32,266 bases of DNA from Nitrosopumilaceae archaeon (GCA_030038445.1 JASHOW010000072.1:1-32266); one strand, 5' to 3'; counted from the stretch's first letter, positions 1-8,813 are shown. The notes: generated from the sequence alone by a model not told the origin. A program made the numbers and translations.

Positions 1-261
1 TCGTCATTCGTCCCTCATTCCCACACTCCGCTAATTGACTAAAGACCAGATTTTGGGAATACATGAATCGTATGATAAAGCGTTGGATAGAGTAGAAGAT
101 AGGTACAGATGGGCAAATTAGGAGTGCTTAAGGTATAAAAATTATTTGATAAGCCAAATCTTACGTTGAAAATAGAATTTGTCTTGCATTTCTTAGAAGA
201 AAATTACAGTGGAAATCTACGCCAATTTTTTATGGTTTGAATGAGGATTGAATAACACGTT

Positions 262-801
262 TTGAAAAAATCCAATCTTTATGTTTCATTATTGGGATTC
301 AATATTTTGGTTATATGCGCGACTTTGCTAATATGGTATTATAGCATAGATTTCACTATAGGAGTCGGTACAACGCCTTCTTATCCACACAGTAATTATG
401 AAATTTACACTGAGACTGAGTTGACAAAATATCCTTGGCTCAAGGACTTGATAGTGAAATATGGTGGCCTTGGAGTATCTTGTGCGCCGTTCAGGGGAGG
501 TGTTTGTGATTTTACAATACCTCCAATGCATATTTATGAAATAAATTCCATAATAGATACCTTACATTTACAAAAAATCTTTGGTGGTCCCTTTGAGCGT
601 ATAGATTACTATCATACATGGTTTGACTATGATGGAAGATATTATGAGATTGCATTACACTATGCAGAAAATTACCTCAATTACTTGGTTTATGATATTG
701 TAATTTGTGGCATAGGCACGCTTGTGATGGTTTTAGTTTGGAAAAAGCTGCAAAATAAACAAAATGCCGTCCATAATTCAACCTATAATTCAAAGTCTTA
801 A
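262..801 (+). CDS. Hypothetical membrane protein with N- and C-terminal hydrophobic segments
   Basis: 179-aa ORF (TTG start); hydrophobic stretches NLYVSLLGFNILVICATLLIWYY and YLVYDIVICGIGTLVMVLVW. Confidence 0.6.
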   Translation: MKKSNLYVSLLGFNILVICATLLIWYYSIDFTIGVGTTPSYPHSNYEIYTETELTKYPWLKDLIVKYGGLGVSCAPFRGGVCDFTIPPMHIYEINSIIDTLHLQKIFGGPFERIDYYHTWFDYDGRYYEIALHYAENYLNYLVYDIVICGIGTLVMVLVWKKLQNKQNAVHNSTYNSKS

Positions 802-892
802 TGATGCCTAGTTAATGCATTGGACCCAGGTATTGAAGTTCAAGGAGATAACAAGTAGTTAACTTTAATTCAAAATGTGAGTAAACACTAGT

Positions 893-1054
893 GTGAAAAA
901 GATAATTGATATTGCAGAGCACAATCATACAGTATATTGTAGTTGCGGTCATAAGTACAAGATATATGAACTACAAGACGGTGAAGTTAGAGAAGTTACA
1001 TGTCCTAATTGCAAAGCGAAGAGAAGAATTGGTAAGCTACAAATGAAAAAATAA
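893..1054 (+). CDS. Small zinc-ribbon protein (53 aa), not in the supplied ORF track
   Basis: GTG start; VKKIIDIAEHNHTVYCSCGHKYKIYELQDGEVREVTCPNCKAKRRIGKLQMKK; CxC...CxxC zinc-ribbon pattern. Confidence 0.6.
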   Translation: MKKIIDIAEHNHTVYCSCGHKYKIYELQDGEVREVTCPNCKAKRRIGKLQMKK

Positions 1055-1238
1055 GATTGACCAACAACCGCACTTAACACGCATATTACACTACCAAAGA
1101 ATTAATAGAACCACAAAAAGCATACTTTAAAAAGTCTTTTTAGATGGAGTTTGATTTCGATTTGCTTAATATACTAAAAATATGAGTATAGCTAAATCTT
1201 AGCAATACAATTTTAGCAAAGATGATCTGCAGCTTTGC

Positions 1239-1700
1239 ATGTCACAGCCAAATTATGCTGGAAATATCATTGTCTCCTTGGCAAATCTCCCAGAATTTCT
1301 TCGTAAACCCATCCTGCAAAAAAGATTATCAGAATTTTTTCCAATGTCTGGAGAAGACAGACAAGAGATCATAAATAACGCGTTACAGGCAGGCCCTACA
1401 ATACAATTTGACAGATTTGCTACTCTGTTTAAGACGTGGCTTGAGGTATTGTGCGATCTATCAGAAGAACAAAGATTTGTGATGTTTAGCACGTATATTA
1501 CAGAGATTGCAAACCATCCTGAAAAGATCATATCATTTAACTTGGATGGAATTTTAGAGATCTATCTGACGCTCACGGATGTACAACAAAACACAGTATC
1601 AAGCACTATCAAAAGAATTGTAAATTCGCTTGACAGCGATTTAAAAAAGCGAATTAGTCTTGTGATTCCGGAGAGAGCTAAGAAGGAAATAGGAATTTAG
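1239..1700 (+). CDS. Hypothetical protein, probably helical, 153 aa
   Basis: Intact ORF with plausible composition; convergent overlap with the next gene. Confidence 0.6.
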   Translation: MSQPNYAGNIIVSLANLPEFLRKPILQKRLSEFFPMSGEDRQEIINNALQAGPTIQFDRFATLFKTWLEVLCDLSEEQRFVMFSTYITEIANHPEKIISFNLDGILEIYLTLTDVQQNTVSSTIKRIVNSLDSDLKKRISLVIPERAKKEIGI

Positions 1701-1996
1701 AGCGGTTTGTCAGGCTTTCGTTGATTCTCGTCTGCAAAATTTATGACATCTCCTTCAGGTGTCATCACTCCGACAAAGACCTTTTCGTATCTTTTAATCA
1801 CTTTACGATGTTCTGGCATAGACATATCTAGCCGCATCTCATTCATGACCATAACCCTGTATTGTTTCCATTCTTCCCAGCACGGAGTACAGCAGGGATA
1901 GGCGGCAGCTACAATATCCAATTCCATACTATCAGGAATTTCCTTTTTGCATTTAGTGCAGTTTTTTGCCATAACAAGGCACCAAAGATTTAGCAA
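1697..1996 (-). CDS. Fe(II)-trafficking/YggX-like protein with an N-terminal zinc-ribbon-like segment
   Basis: CxxC near the N-terminus plus WEEWKQYRVMVMNEMRLDMSMPEHRKVI, resembling the YggX core W..W...Q..LINE..L.M...EHR; true start probably the internal MAKNCTKC. Confidence 0.6.
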   Translation of the reverse strand: MLNLWCLVMAKNCTKCKKEIPDSMELDIVAAAYPCCTPCWEEWKQYRVMVMNEMRLDMSMPEHRKVIKRYEKVFVGVMTPEGDVINFADENQRKPDKPL

Positions 1997-2043
1997 TTTA
2001 TTCTTTTAAGAAAAGATATTAGGGAAATCAGAGAGAATAAGAC

Positions 2044-2250
2044 ATGAAGATCAAATGCCCCAAATGTGATGAGATAGCAGAATTAGGGGATGACTTTTCC
2101 TATGTCAAGTGTTCAAAATGTGATCTAGACATGACTTATGGTGAGTACGTCAGATTTATAGCATACAAGGATGCTAGATACTCTGACGTATTGGGAGATT
2201 ATACAACCGACACTGATGGAAAGGCAGCAGGAACTCTTGATGAGTGGTAG
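2044..2250 (+). CDS. Small zinc-ribbon protein
   Basis: CPKCDEIAELGDDFSYVKCSKCDLDM: two CxxC knuckles. Confidence 0.65.
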   Translation: MKIKCPKCDEIAELGDDFSYVKCSKCDLDMTYGEYVRFIAYKDARYSDVLGDYTTDTDGKAAGTLDEW

Positions 2251-2291
2251 AAAAAAAATAACTACAATACTTAATTAATTTCAGAATCTTA

Positions 2292-2951
2292 GTGCGCTTA
2301 GTGGCGTTTGTATCTAGTACGACTCTTGAGATAGCTCTTAACTTGCTAGGATTTGTTGTTGGACTTGTATTAGGCACTTTTTCATATATTGGATTTAAGA
2401 ATACTGGAAGTCCAACATTGTTTAGGCTAAACATTTCCTTCTTTTCAATTGGGATAGGCTTTGGGGTAGTTGGATTTGGATACATGATAGAGTCATTCAT
2501 ACTAAACTATGCCCAGATTGATAGTTGGATTCAGACGCTTGGAATAGGTATTCAAACTGTAGGGTACTTTTTTATTGCATTTTCACATGGTATCAAATCA
2601 TTTTTTCCAAAATCGCGATATTTCAAATCGATAATATTTCCACTTTTTATCATACCTGGAAACTCAATTGAGCATATTATAAGGTCAATTTCTTTTATCC
2701 TATTGGTATATGGGACGATTGAAACCATTATGTCGTATATGGAGAATAGGAAGAGAAGTACGGTCTTCGTTGCCGCAGGGCTTGGATTACTTGCCTTGGG
2801 CGAATTCCTAGGTTGGTATTCAATCATATTTCCCAAATCAATACTCTATTTCGTCTCGCTTTCTACAAAGATAGTAGGACTTGGCGCCCTATTCATACCA
2901 ATATCTCAAGTTCCCTTAAGAGGAGGTATAAAATTTGGTGGTAGCGTATAG
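2292..2951 (+). CDS. Polytopic integral membrane protein
   Basis: 219 aa, about 7 hydrophobic segments; 3' end overlaps the following wHTH gene. Confidence 0.65.
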   Translation: MRLVAFVSSTTLEIALNLLGFVVGLVLGTFSYIGFKNTGSPTLFRLNISFFSIGIGFGVVGFGYMIESFILNYAQIDSWIQTLGIGIQTVGYFFIAFSHGIKSFFPKSRYFKSIIFPLFIIPGNSIEHIIRSISFILLVYGTIETIMSYMENRKRSTVFVAAGLGLLALGEFLGWYSIIFPKSILYFVSLSTKIVGLGALFIPISQVPLRGGIKFGGSV

Positions 2952-3225
2952 AACCCACATGAGTATCATAGGTGACATCCTCTCAACCACTAGAGATGAG
3001 GCTCCTGACGAGTCTGGTGCAAGTGTAACATACCTAATACGAAAAGCCAATGTCTCATATGGACGACTAGCAAAAATATTGGAAACGTTAGTCCAACAGG
3101 GGCTTTTAGAACAAAGTACATCAGACAGAGCCTGCAAATACAAGATCAGTACTAGGGGTAGAGAGTTTCTACAGGCATACCGTGGATTTAGAGAATTTGC
3201 CGACTCTTTTGGATTAAGAATTTAG
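2938..3225 (+). CDS. Winged-helix transcriptional regulator (ArnR1-like)
   Basis: VVAYRTHMSIIGDIL...LIRKANVSYGRLAKILETLVQQGLLEQ...KYKISTRGREFLQAYRGFREFADSFGL; AGGAGGT about 10 nt upstream of GTG at 2938; paralogous to 9786..10067. Confidence 0.75.
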   Translation: MVAYRTHMSIIGDILSTTRDEAPDESGASVTYLIRKANVSYGRLAKILETLVQQGLLEQSTSDRACKYKISTRGREFLQAYRGFREFADSFGLRI

Positions 3226-3314
3226 TCACTCTCATCTTCAACATCGTCGTATTCATCTTCTACATCATCATCCTCAAATTCATCTTCAAAATCATTTGCG
3301 AAGTCATCAGACAT
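3222..3314 (-). CDS. Extremely acidic 30-aa microprotein, not in the supplied ORF track
   Basis: MSDDFANDFEDEFEDDDVEDEYDDVEDESD; TTTTATA on the minus strand (about 3345-3339) lies about 25-27 nt upstream of the ATG, the spacing expected for leaderless archaeal transcripts. Confidence 0.5.
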   Translation of the reverse strand: MSDDFANDFEDEFEDDDVEDEYDDVEDESD

Positions 3315-3569
3315 CAAGTATTAAGGAAAATATTTTCCTATAAAAGATTTGCAAACGCATGTCATTGTTTATAGTATATATCACATGGCAGGTTCTACCC
3401 AGCCACCACATAAAACACAGATGCTCATACCATCATCATTTACGTATGTTTCTCCACCTGGGGGACACTGACACTGAGGTGTTTATTCATGCATGTACAG
3501 ATATAGGAGATTCAGCTTTATATCATTTTTAGAACAAGAGATAATTTACTATCATTTATCAAACAAATT

Positions 3570-4169
3570 ATGAACATGCCCTGTGATCATAATGGAATCA
3601 TTATGGCATACAATACAGTCAGAAAAGGTGGTATCGTGATTTTTCCCACAGATACTGTATATGGCATAGGATGCGATCCATTTAATGACAAGGCCGTACG
3701 AATGATTTACAGAATCAAGGGACGAGAGGGATCAAAACAACTTCCCGTTCTTGGATTTTCCATCTATGAGATATCAAAGATAGCAGTTTTTGATAAACTT
3801 TCAGAAAAATTTGCTACAAAGTTCTGGCCAGGGCCATTAACACTGATTCTTGACGTAAAAGAGGAGAGGATTGCAGAATCACTGGGGCTTGATAAAAAGA
3901 TAGCAGTACGTGTACCCAGCCATCCATGTACGTTAAAACTGCTCAAAGAATGCAAGTTGCTTGTTGGAACAAGCGCTAATCTTTCCGGTCATCCTCCTGC
4001 AGCAGATCCGAAGGAGATAATTGAAAAATTAGAGGGATACGACATACTCTTGGATGGAGGAAAGATACTAGATCCTGTGGAATCTACCATTGTTGAAGTC
4101 ATGGGGGATAGATTTCGCATAGTACGCCAAGGAAAAATCAGTGAAGAGGAGTTGCTTGCGCTGACTTGA
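3570..4169 (+). CDS. L-threonylcarbamoyladenylate synthase (Sua5/YciO/YrdC family)
   Basis: GGIVIFPTDTVYGIGCDPFN, RIKGREGSKQLPVL, WPGPLTLIL, VRVPSHP, GTSANLSGHPPA. Confidence 0.93.
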   Translation: MNMPCDHNGIIMAYNTVRKGGIVIFPTDTVYGIGCDPFNDKAVRMIYRIKGREGSKQLPVLGFSIYEISKIAVFDKLSEKFATKFWPGPLTLILDVKEERIAESLGLDKKIAVRVPSHPCTLKLLKECKLLVGTSANLSGHPPAADPKEIIEKLEGYDILLDGGKILDPVESTIVEVMGDRFRIVRQGKISEEELLALT

Positions 4170-4687
4170 ACCTGATTGTAACTTGCAGTCGCAATTTTGA
4201 GGAAGAAGCATCTGATGAGATTTTGAATATTTTCCAAGTTTTAGGAGACAATGAAGTTGTAGTAGAAAACAGTAATTTTTCTGGCATAGTTGTAGTTAAT
4301 ACGTTTCTAGACCCCTTTCAAGCAGTAAGTAAGATTAGAATGAAGATTCTTGACGAACCTTGGAGCGTGAGATATTGCCACAGATTCATACCAATCCAAG
4401 AATCTATTGGCACTGGACTTGATGAGATAGTGCAGGCAGTGCAAAAACATGTTAATGATATGCAGCCAAGTGATTCTTATCGAATTACAATCAAGAGACG
4501 CGATTCTGAACTACCTTCCACAGAGATAATTGATGCCATTGCAAAGATTGTGAAAAATAAAGTGTCTCTTGAGAAATACGACTGGAATATCATAGTTGAG
4601 ATTCTTGGAGACATAGTTGGTGTCTCGGTGCTAAAAGAACAGGATATAATAAGCACCCTAAAACTAAAGCGCGATTCAATGGAGTAA
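4166..4687 (+). CDS. THUMP-domain protein (Tan1-like, RNA binding)
   Basis: Starts at an overlapping TTG; NLIVTCSRNFEEEASDEIL...FIPIQESIGTGLDEIVQAVQKHV...YRITIKRRDSELPSTEIIDAIAKIVKNKVSLEKYDWNIIVEILGDIVGVSVLK is THUMP-like. Confidence 0.8.
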   Translation: MNLIVTCSRNFEEEASDEILNIFQVLGDNEVVVENSNFSGIVVVNTFLDPFQAVSKIRMKILDEPWSVRYCHRFIPIQESIGTGLDEIVQAVQKHVNDMQPSDSYRITIKRRDSELPSTEIIDAIAKIVKNKVSLEKYDWNIIVEILGDIVGVSVLKEQDIISTLKLKRDSME

Positions 4688-5455
4688 GACTGCAGATTTT
4701 TCAGCCAAAAGATCCTCAAGCGGCTCTTTTGATATTATGCAGTCAAGTTCTTTCTTTGTTATCTTGAATTCTTTTTTTATGAAATTAGTGTTATCAGGAA
4801 ATGGTATGACTGGTTTTAACATTGGATTGATCTCGGCAACAAGTTTGCCAATTAGAGACTTTTTCCCAATCATTATAAGAATTGAATCATTATCTGTTTG
4901 CAATCCTACTTTACTTATTGCTTCGCTGATCTGCCTACTGCATGCAAATCTCATAAGTATATCAGTTTCAATTTTATTAGAAAGCATTACACCAGACCTG
5001 CTTGCAGCCAGCGATATCTCAATGATCCGCCTTGCATGCTTTACGTTTAGCACATATTTTGATTTGACACCTTGAATGATAACATCCGGGAACCCAGTTC
5101 TCAGACTCTCAAGGAGTTGTATTGGATCAGTGCCGGTCTTTCCTAGTCTTACTACTTCAGCATTGTAACCTAGGATTCCAAGATCAATCCTTGTTTTGTT
5201 GCCCCCGTGTACTATTGGAATTATGCTAACGGTATCTCCATCCTTAAGTGATGTCTCGTTTCCTTGTAAAGCAGATGAATCCACGCCATTTATGGCCACA
5301 AGAATATTCTGCACATCAAACGCTGGCATGTTTTTTGGAACAGAATTCTGAAGAAATACAAGCAGATCAGATACAGTCATGATATTCTTTTCAATTGATA
5401 TACTATCAGACAAGAAAGATCTCTTGGTACCGCCTAGAAGTTTTACTGTTATCAT
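4676..5455 (-). CDS. MoaD/ThiS-like beta-grasp domain fused to a Cgi121-like KEOPS subunit
   Basis: N-terminal VKLLGG...LLVFLQ...ILVAINGVD...LKDGDTVSIIPIVHGG (beta-grasp ending in GG at aa 84-85); C-terminal HARRIIEISLAASRSGVMLSNKIETDILMRFACSRQISEAISKVGL resembles Cgi121. Confidence 0.72.
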   Translation of the reverse strand: MITVKLLGGTKRSFLSDSISIEKNIMTVSDLLVFLQNSVPKNMPAFDVQNILVAINGVDSSALQGNETSLKDGDTVSIIPIVHGGNKTRIDLGILGYNAEVVRLGKTGTDPIQLLESLRTGFPDVIIQGVKSKYVLNVKHARRIIEISLAASRSGVMLSNKIETDILMRFACSRQISEAISKVGLQTDNDSILIMIGKKSLIGKLVAEINPMLKPVIPFPDNTNFIKKEFKITKKELDCIISKEPLEDLLAEKSAVLLH

Positions 5456-5516
5456 GGTTTAAGAAATTAGTTGGTCCAATATGGAATTTTTGGTTTATAT
5501 ATTGTATAGCCAAAAG

Positions 5517-5774
5517 TTAGCTGACTAGCTGTTCTTCCATCTCTTCGGTTTCTTCCACATGCTCTGGCTGCAGAGCCAATGACTCTTTCTCCTGTTGCTC
5601 CTCAAGATCTCTTCTCAAATGAGAAGTAATGTAACCCGCAATCTCATTTTTTAGTCCCTTTGACCTAACGACTGCGACTTCATCAAGTATCTTCTTATTT
5701 TGTTTAAAGTCAATGCCGAATTTTCCCTTATAAGCATCCATTAATTCCGTGGAAATTCGTCTGACTCTATTCAC
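5517..5774 (-). CDS. Ribosomal protein eS17
   Basis: NRVRRISTELMDAYKGKFGIDFKQNKKILDEVAVVRSKGLKNEIAGYITSHLRR matches the S17e pattern. Confidence 0.85.
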   Translation of the reverse strand: MNRVRRISTELMDAYKGKFGIDFKQNKKILDEVAVVRSKGLKNEIAGYITSHLRRDLEEQQEKESLALQPEHVEETEEMEEQLVS

Positions 5775-5806
5775 GTAACCCGATGGGTATAAGGGGTATT
5801 TTATAC

Positions 5807-6562
5807 CTATACGCCTAGATAGGAGTTGGTATTTTCTTCCACGATTTCAAGTGTTTCGTCATACTTCTTGCCAATAATATTGGATGCACAGAAAAGTACG
5901 CTGGGAAGAAAAGTTATTTGTGCAGTCTTGTATCCGAAACATTTTGAAAATCTCACAGGCCCATCTGTCTCCAGCAGGAGCCTGTTGGACTCCGTTTGGG
6001 AAAGAAGGACCTGTTTATCTTTGGAATATATCATGGCAGGGCCATACGAGACGTAACATCCCACATCCATGGCCTTTTGCAGTTGTTTTTTATTTCCCGC
6101 AAACCAGTGTAGCAAGACGCCACCAAGATGATACGATGGAAGAATGGAAAATATTTCCTCCAGTGTTTTTCTGGAATGGATTGATACCGGTTTTTCTAGT
6201 TTTTCAGCCAAAGCCAGCATTTTTTCAAATACATCAACTTGACGATCAAAACCTTGTTTGTCAGAGACATATGTCTTGTCAAGACCAATCTCTCCTATAC
6301 CTGATACTTGACTAGAATTTTCCATTATCAAGTCCACTACTGATTCCAAAATATCATTGGCTTTTTCTGGATGTATCCCAAGGAACGGTAAAACTAGAGA
6401 ATTTTTTTTACCAAGTTCCAGTGTCGCTTTTGAGCTTGCATAGTCCATTGATACACAGCATGCTCTTATCTTCATTTTATCCATGGCCGTAAGGATGAAA
6501 GGCAATTCAGGCTTGAATTCATCATCTGTTAGATGAATATGAGCATCAGTGAGCCAACCCAT
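5807..6562 (-). CDS. TatD-family metal-dependent hydrolase
   Basis: MGWLTDAHIHLTDDEF, FLGIHPEKA, GEIGLDKTY, VSIHSRK, LLLETDGP; start chosen at 6562 rather than the longer ORF start at 6619. Confidence 0.85.
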   Translation of the reverse strand: MGWLTDAHIHLTDDEFKPELPFILTAMDKMKIRACCVSMDYASSKATLELGKKNSLVLPFLGIHPEKANDILESVVDLIMENSSQVSGIGEIGLDKTYVSDKQGFDRQVDVFEKMLALAEKLEKPVSIHSRKTLEEIFSILPSYHLGGVLLHWFAGNKKQLQKAMDVGCYVSYGPAMIYSKDKQVLLSQTESNRLLLETDGPVRFSKCFGYKTAQITFLPSVLFCASNIIGKKYDETLEIVEENTNSYLGV

Positions 6563-6655
6563 GAGTATAACCATCAAAATAGTGTGTATAAATCGATTCC
6601 TAGATGGTCTTTTTTCCACTTGAAGTCTTTTATCGCAGGTGTTTAAAGTTAGAGC

Positions 6656-6877
6656 ATGACAACATCCGAATTTGGTCTTTCTGTAATGTACCGGATCTTG
6701 AAAAAGGCTGGAGCCGATAGGGTAAGTGACGAGTCGGCAAATGAACTAAGAAGGATACTGGAAGAAATAGGCACATCCATTGCCAAAAGTGCAGTAGAGA
6801 TGTCCACACATGCAGGTAGAAAAACAATCAAGGCAGAAGATGTCAGACTAGCTGCAAAACAGTTTTCAAAATTCTGA
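6656..6877 (+). CDS. Archaeal histone (HMf-like)
   Basis: MYRILKKAGADRVSDESANELRRILEEIGTSIAKSAVEMSTHAGRKTIKAEDVRLAAKQF, histone fold. Confidence 0.93.
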   Translation: MTTSEFGLSVMYRILKKAGADRVSDESANELRRILEEIGTSIAKSAVEMSTHAGRKTIKAEDVRLAAKQFSKF

Positions 6878-6918
6878 TCTAAAAGATTTAATTGTTCATA
6901 GGAAACCTTTTTGATTGC

Positions 6919-6990
6919 GGTGAGGTGGCAGAGCGGCTATGCGTTCGCCTGCAGAGCGAATCTATAGGGGTTCGAATCCCTTCCTCACCT
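6919..6990 (+). tRNA. tRNA-Cys (GCA)
   Basis: GGTGAGG/CCTCACC acceptor, TTCGC-CTGCAGA-GCGAA anticodon arm, GGGGTTCGAATCCC T arm. Confidence 0.93.
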
Positions 6991-7046
6991 TTGATATATC
7001 ATAATAACCTACTTTACTAAATATACCAAATTCTACCCGTTTTAGA

Positions 7047-8801
7047 TTGGCCGATAGAAATAATGGATTGCTAGAATACATACCTGGTGCAAGACCGCTT
7101 TTACAACAATCATCCAATGGGCAACCACTGGAAGGGTTTGCTCAAAACATACGAGATAGCGTAAGAGAGTATGCAGAAGACGCACAAAATGAGATTGAAA
7201 AAGGCCATAATTTTCTCCAATGGGTACTTACCAGAGTATTTGAGGCAACAGAAGATGACGCCACAGACGCAATAATTGATGGCCCCAATGATTTGGGCAT
7301 AGACGCATATCTGCCAGTGGATTTTTCTGAAGACAAGATCTATCTTTTCCAGTCAAAATATGGAACTTCGCATTCTATGGAAGCCATTGCCAAATTTAGA
7401 CAGGATGTGCAGAATTTACGCATCAAAGACATCACAAAGATGCGGCCTGAGATTGCCCATCTGGTAACACAAATTCAAGAAAAAAATCTAAAGATTGAGT
7501 GTGTTTATGTTACTGATCAAAAAGTAGATAATGAAAGTTACGAGTCTGTTGACATATACGATATAGATGTAATAATCCAAAAACTTTGGGACAGAATAAA
7601 AAAACCTGCAGTGGGCAAAAAGGCTACAATAAGACTGGAGAGCAAGCTAAGATATCAGGATACTCTGCTTGGGATCCTGAAGCTAAGGGAGTTGACTAAT
7701 TTTGTTACCAAAAACAGGGATTATGTTTTTGAATCCAACATAAGACAGTGGATGCAGTTCAAGACAACCGTAAACAAGGGCCTACGTGAGACATTACAGG
7801 AATCACCTAACAAGTTCTTCTACTATAACAACGGCATAACCATAGTCGTAAATGGCTTTGAAGAACTAGAGGATAACTCTATACTTTTGCATGCACCACA
7901 GATAGTAAATGGTGCACAGACATCTAATTCCGTATTAGATCATGCAAAACGAACCCATAACTTGGAAGGAAGTATAACAGTCACCATAATCAAGGCCGCC
8001 GACGAGATGGACCAGAATAACATTACAAAGTATAGGAATTCCCAAAATGCAGTAAGGGGAAAGGATCTGGTTTCGTTAATGGACTTTCACAAATCAATCA
8101 AATCCCAGATGGAGAATTTCAGGTATTTTTATGAGATACAGGCAGGTTCATTTGATAGCAAGACAAAGTCCCAGCAATCTGAATTTATTGGAGATCCTAT
8201 ATACAACAAATATCTCCCTGACAATCACAAAAAAGTCATTGTTGGTAAGGATGCCATACAGGCCTTTGTGGCTGGAATTGAACAGAGACCTACTGAATCG
8301 TACAGCTCACCTGCACAATTCCTACCAAGAGGGAGCAAGTATGATGAAGTGTTCAATGAGAAGTTAAAAGATGATTATAGACTGTTATTGTATCCATATC
8401 TTGTAAAAGAATACGCAAAAAAAGTTTTGAATTATGGAAAGAAGGGAGGACACAAAACAAAAAGATATGCCACTCTATTTTTTGTTGCAGTTTATTTTAA
8501 AATCCTGCATGAAAAAATACTATGCACCAAGGTAGACTTTAAGGAGGATATTTCAAAGCTAGAGCCAGTCTTTAAGAGCATCAAACTGAACCAGCGAATT
8601 TTGAAGATCACAGATACTGTAGTAACAAAGTTTCTTGAAGATACAGTCGTTGATGATGAAATGACAGCTGCAAATACATATCACAATTTCTTCTCACACC
8701 ATGTCTGGTTAGATTCCATGATACGCGTAATTGACAAGAAGATAAAACAGGAAGAGGAAGACATTATTAATATTCAAACAATAGTACGTGATCTTTTCTA
8801 A
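7047..8801 (+). CDS. AIPR-family protein with a putative N-terminal PD-(D/E)XK-like nuclease region
   Basis: FFYYNNGITIVVNG...APQIVNGAQTSNSV is the AIPR signature; N-terminal NDLGIDAYLPVDFSEDKIYLFQSKYG resembles a D...QxK nuclease core. Confidence 0.82.
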   Translation: MADRNNGLLEYIPGARPLLQQSSNGQPLEGFAQNIRDSVREYAEDAQNEIEKGHNFLQWVLTRVFEATEDDATDAIIDGPNDLGIDAYLPVDFSEDKIYLFQSKYGTSHSMEAIAKFRQDVQNLRIKDITKMRPEIAHLVTQIQEKNLKIECVYVTDQKVDNESYESVDIYDIDVIIQKLWDRIKKPAVGKKATIRLESKLRYQDTLLGILKLRELTNFVTKNRDYVFESNIRQWMQFKTTVNKGLRETLQESPNKFFYYNNGITIVVNGFEELEDNSILLHAPQIVNGAQTSNSVLDHAKRTHNLEGSITVTIIKAADEMDQNNITKYRNSQNAVRGKDLVSLMDFHKSIKSQMENFRYFYEIQAGSFDSKTKSQQSEFIGDPIYNKYLPDNHKKVIVGKDAIQAFVAGIEQRPTESYSSPAQFLPRGSKYDEVFNEKLKDDYRLLLYPYLVKEYAKKVLNYGKKGGHKTKRYATLFFVAVYFKILHEKILCTKVDFKEDISKLEPVFKSIKLNQRILKITDTVVTKFLEDTVVDDEMTAANTYHNFFSHHVWLDSMIRVIDKKIKQEEEDIINIQTIVRDLF

Positions 8802-8813
8802 AAAATTTCTACG

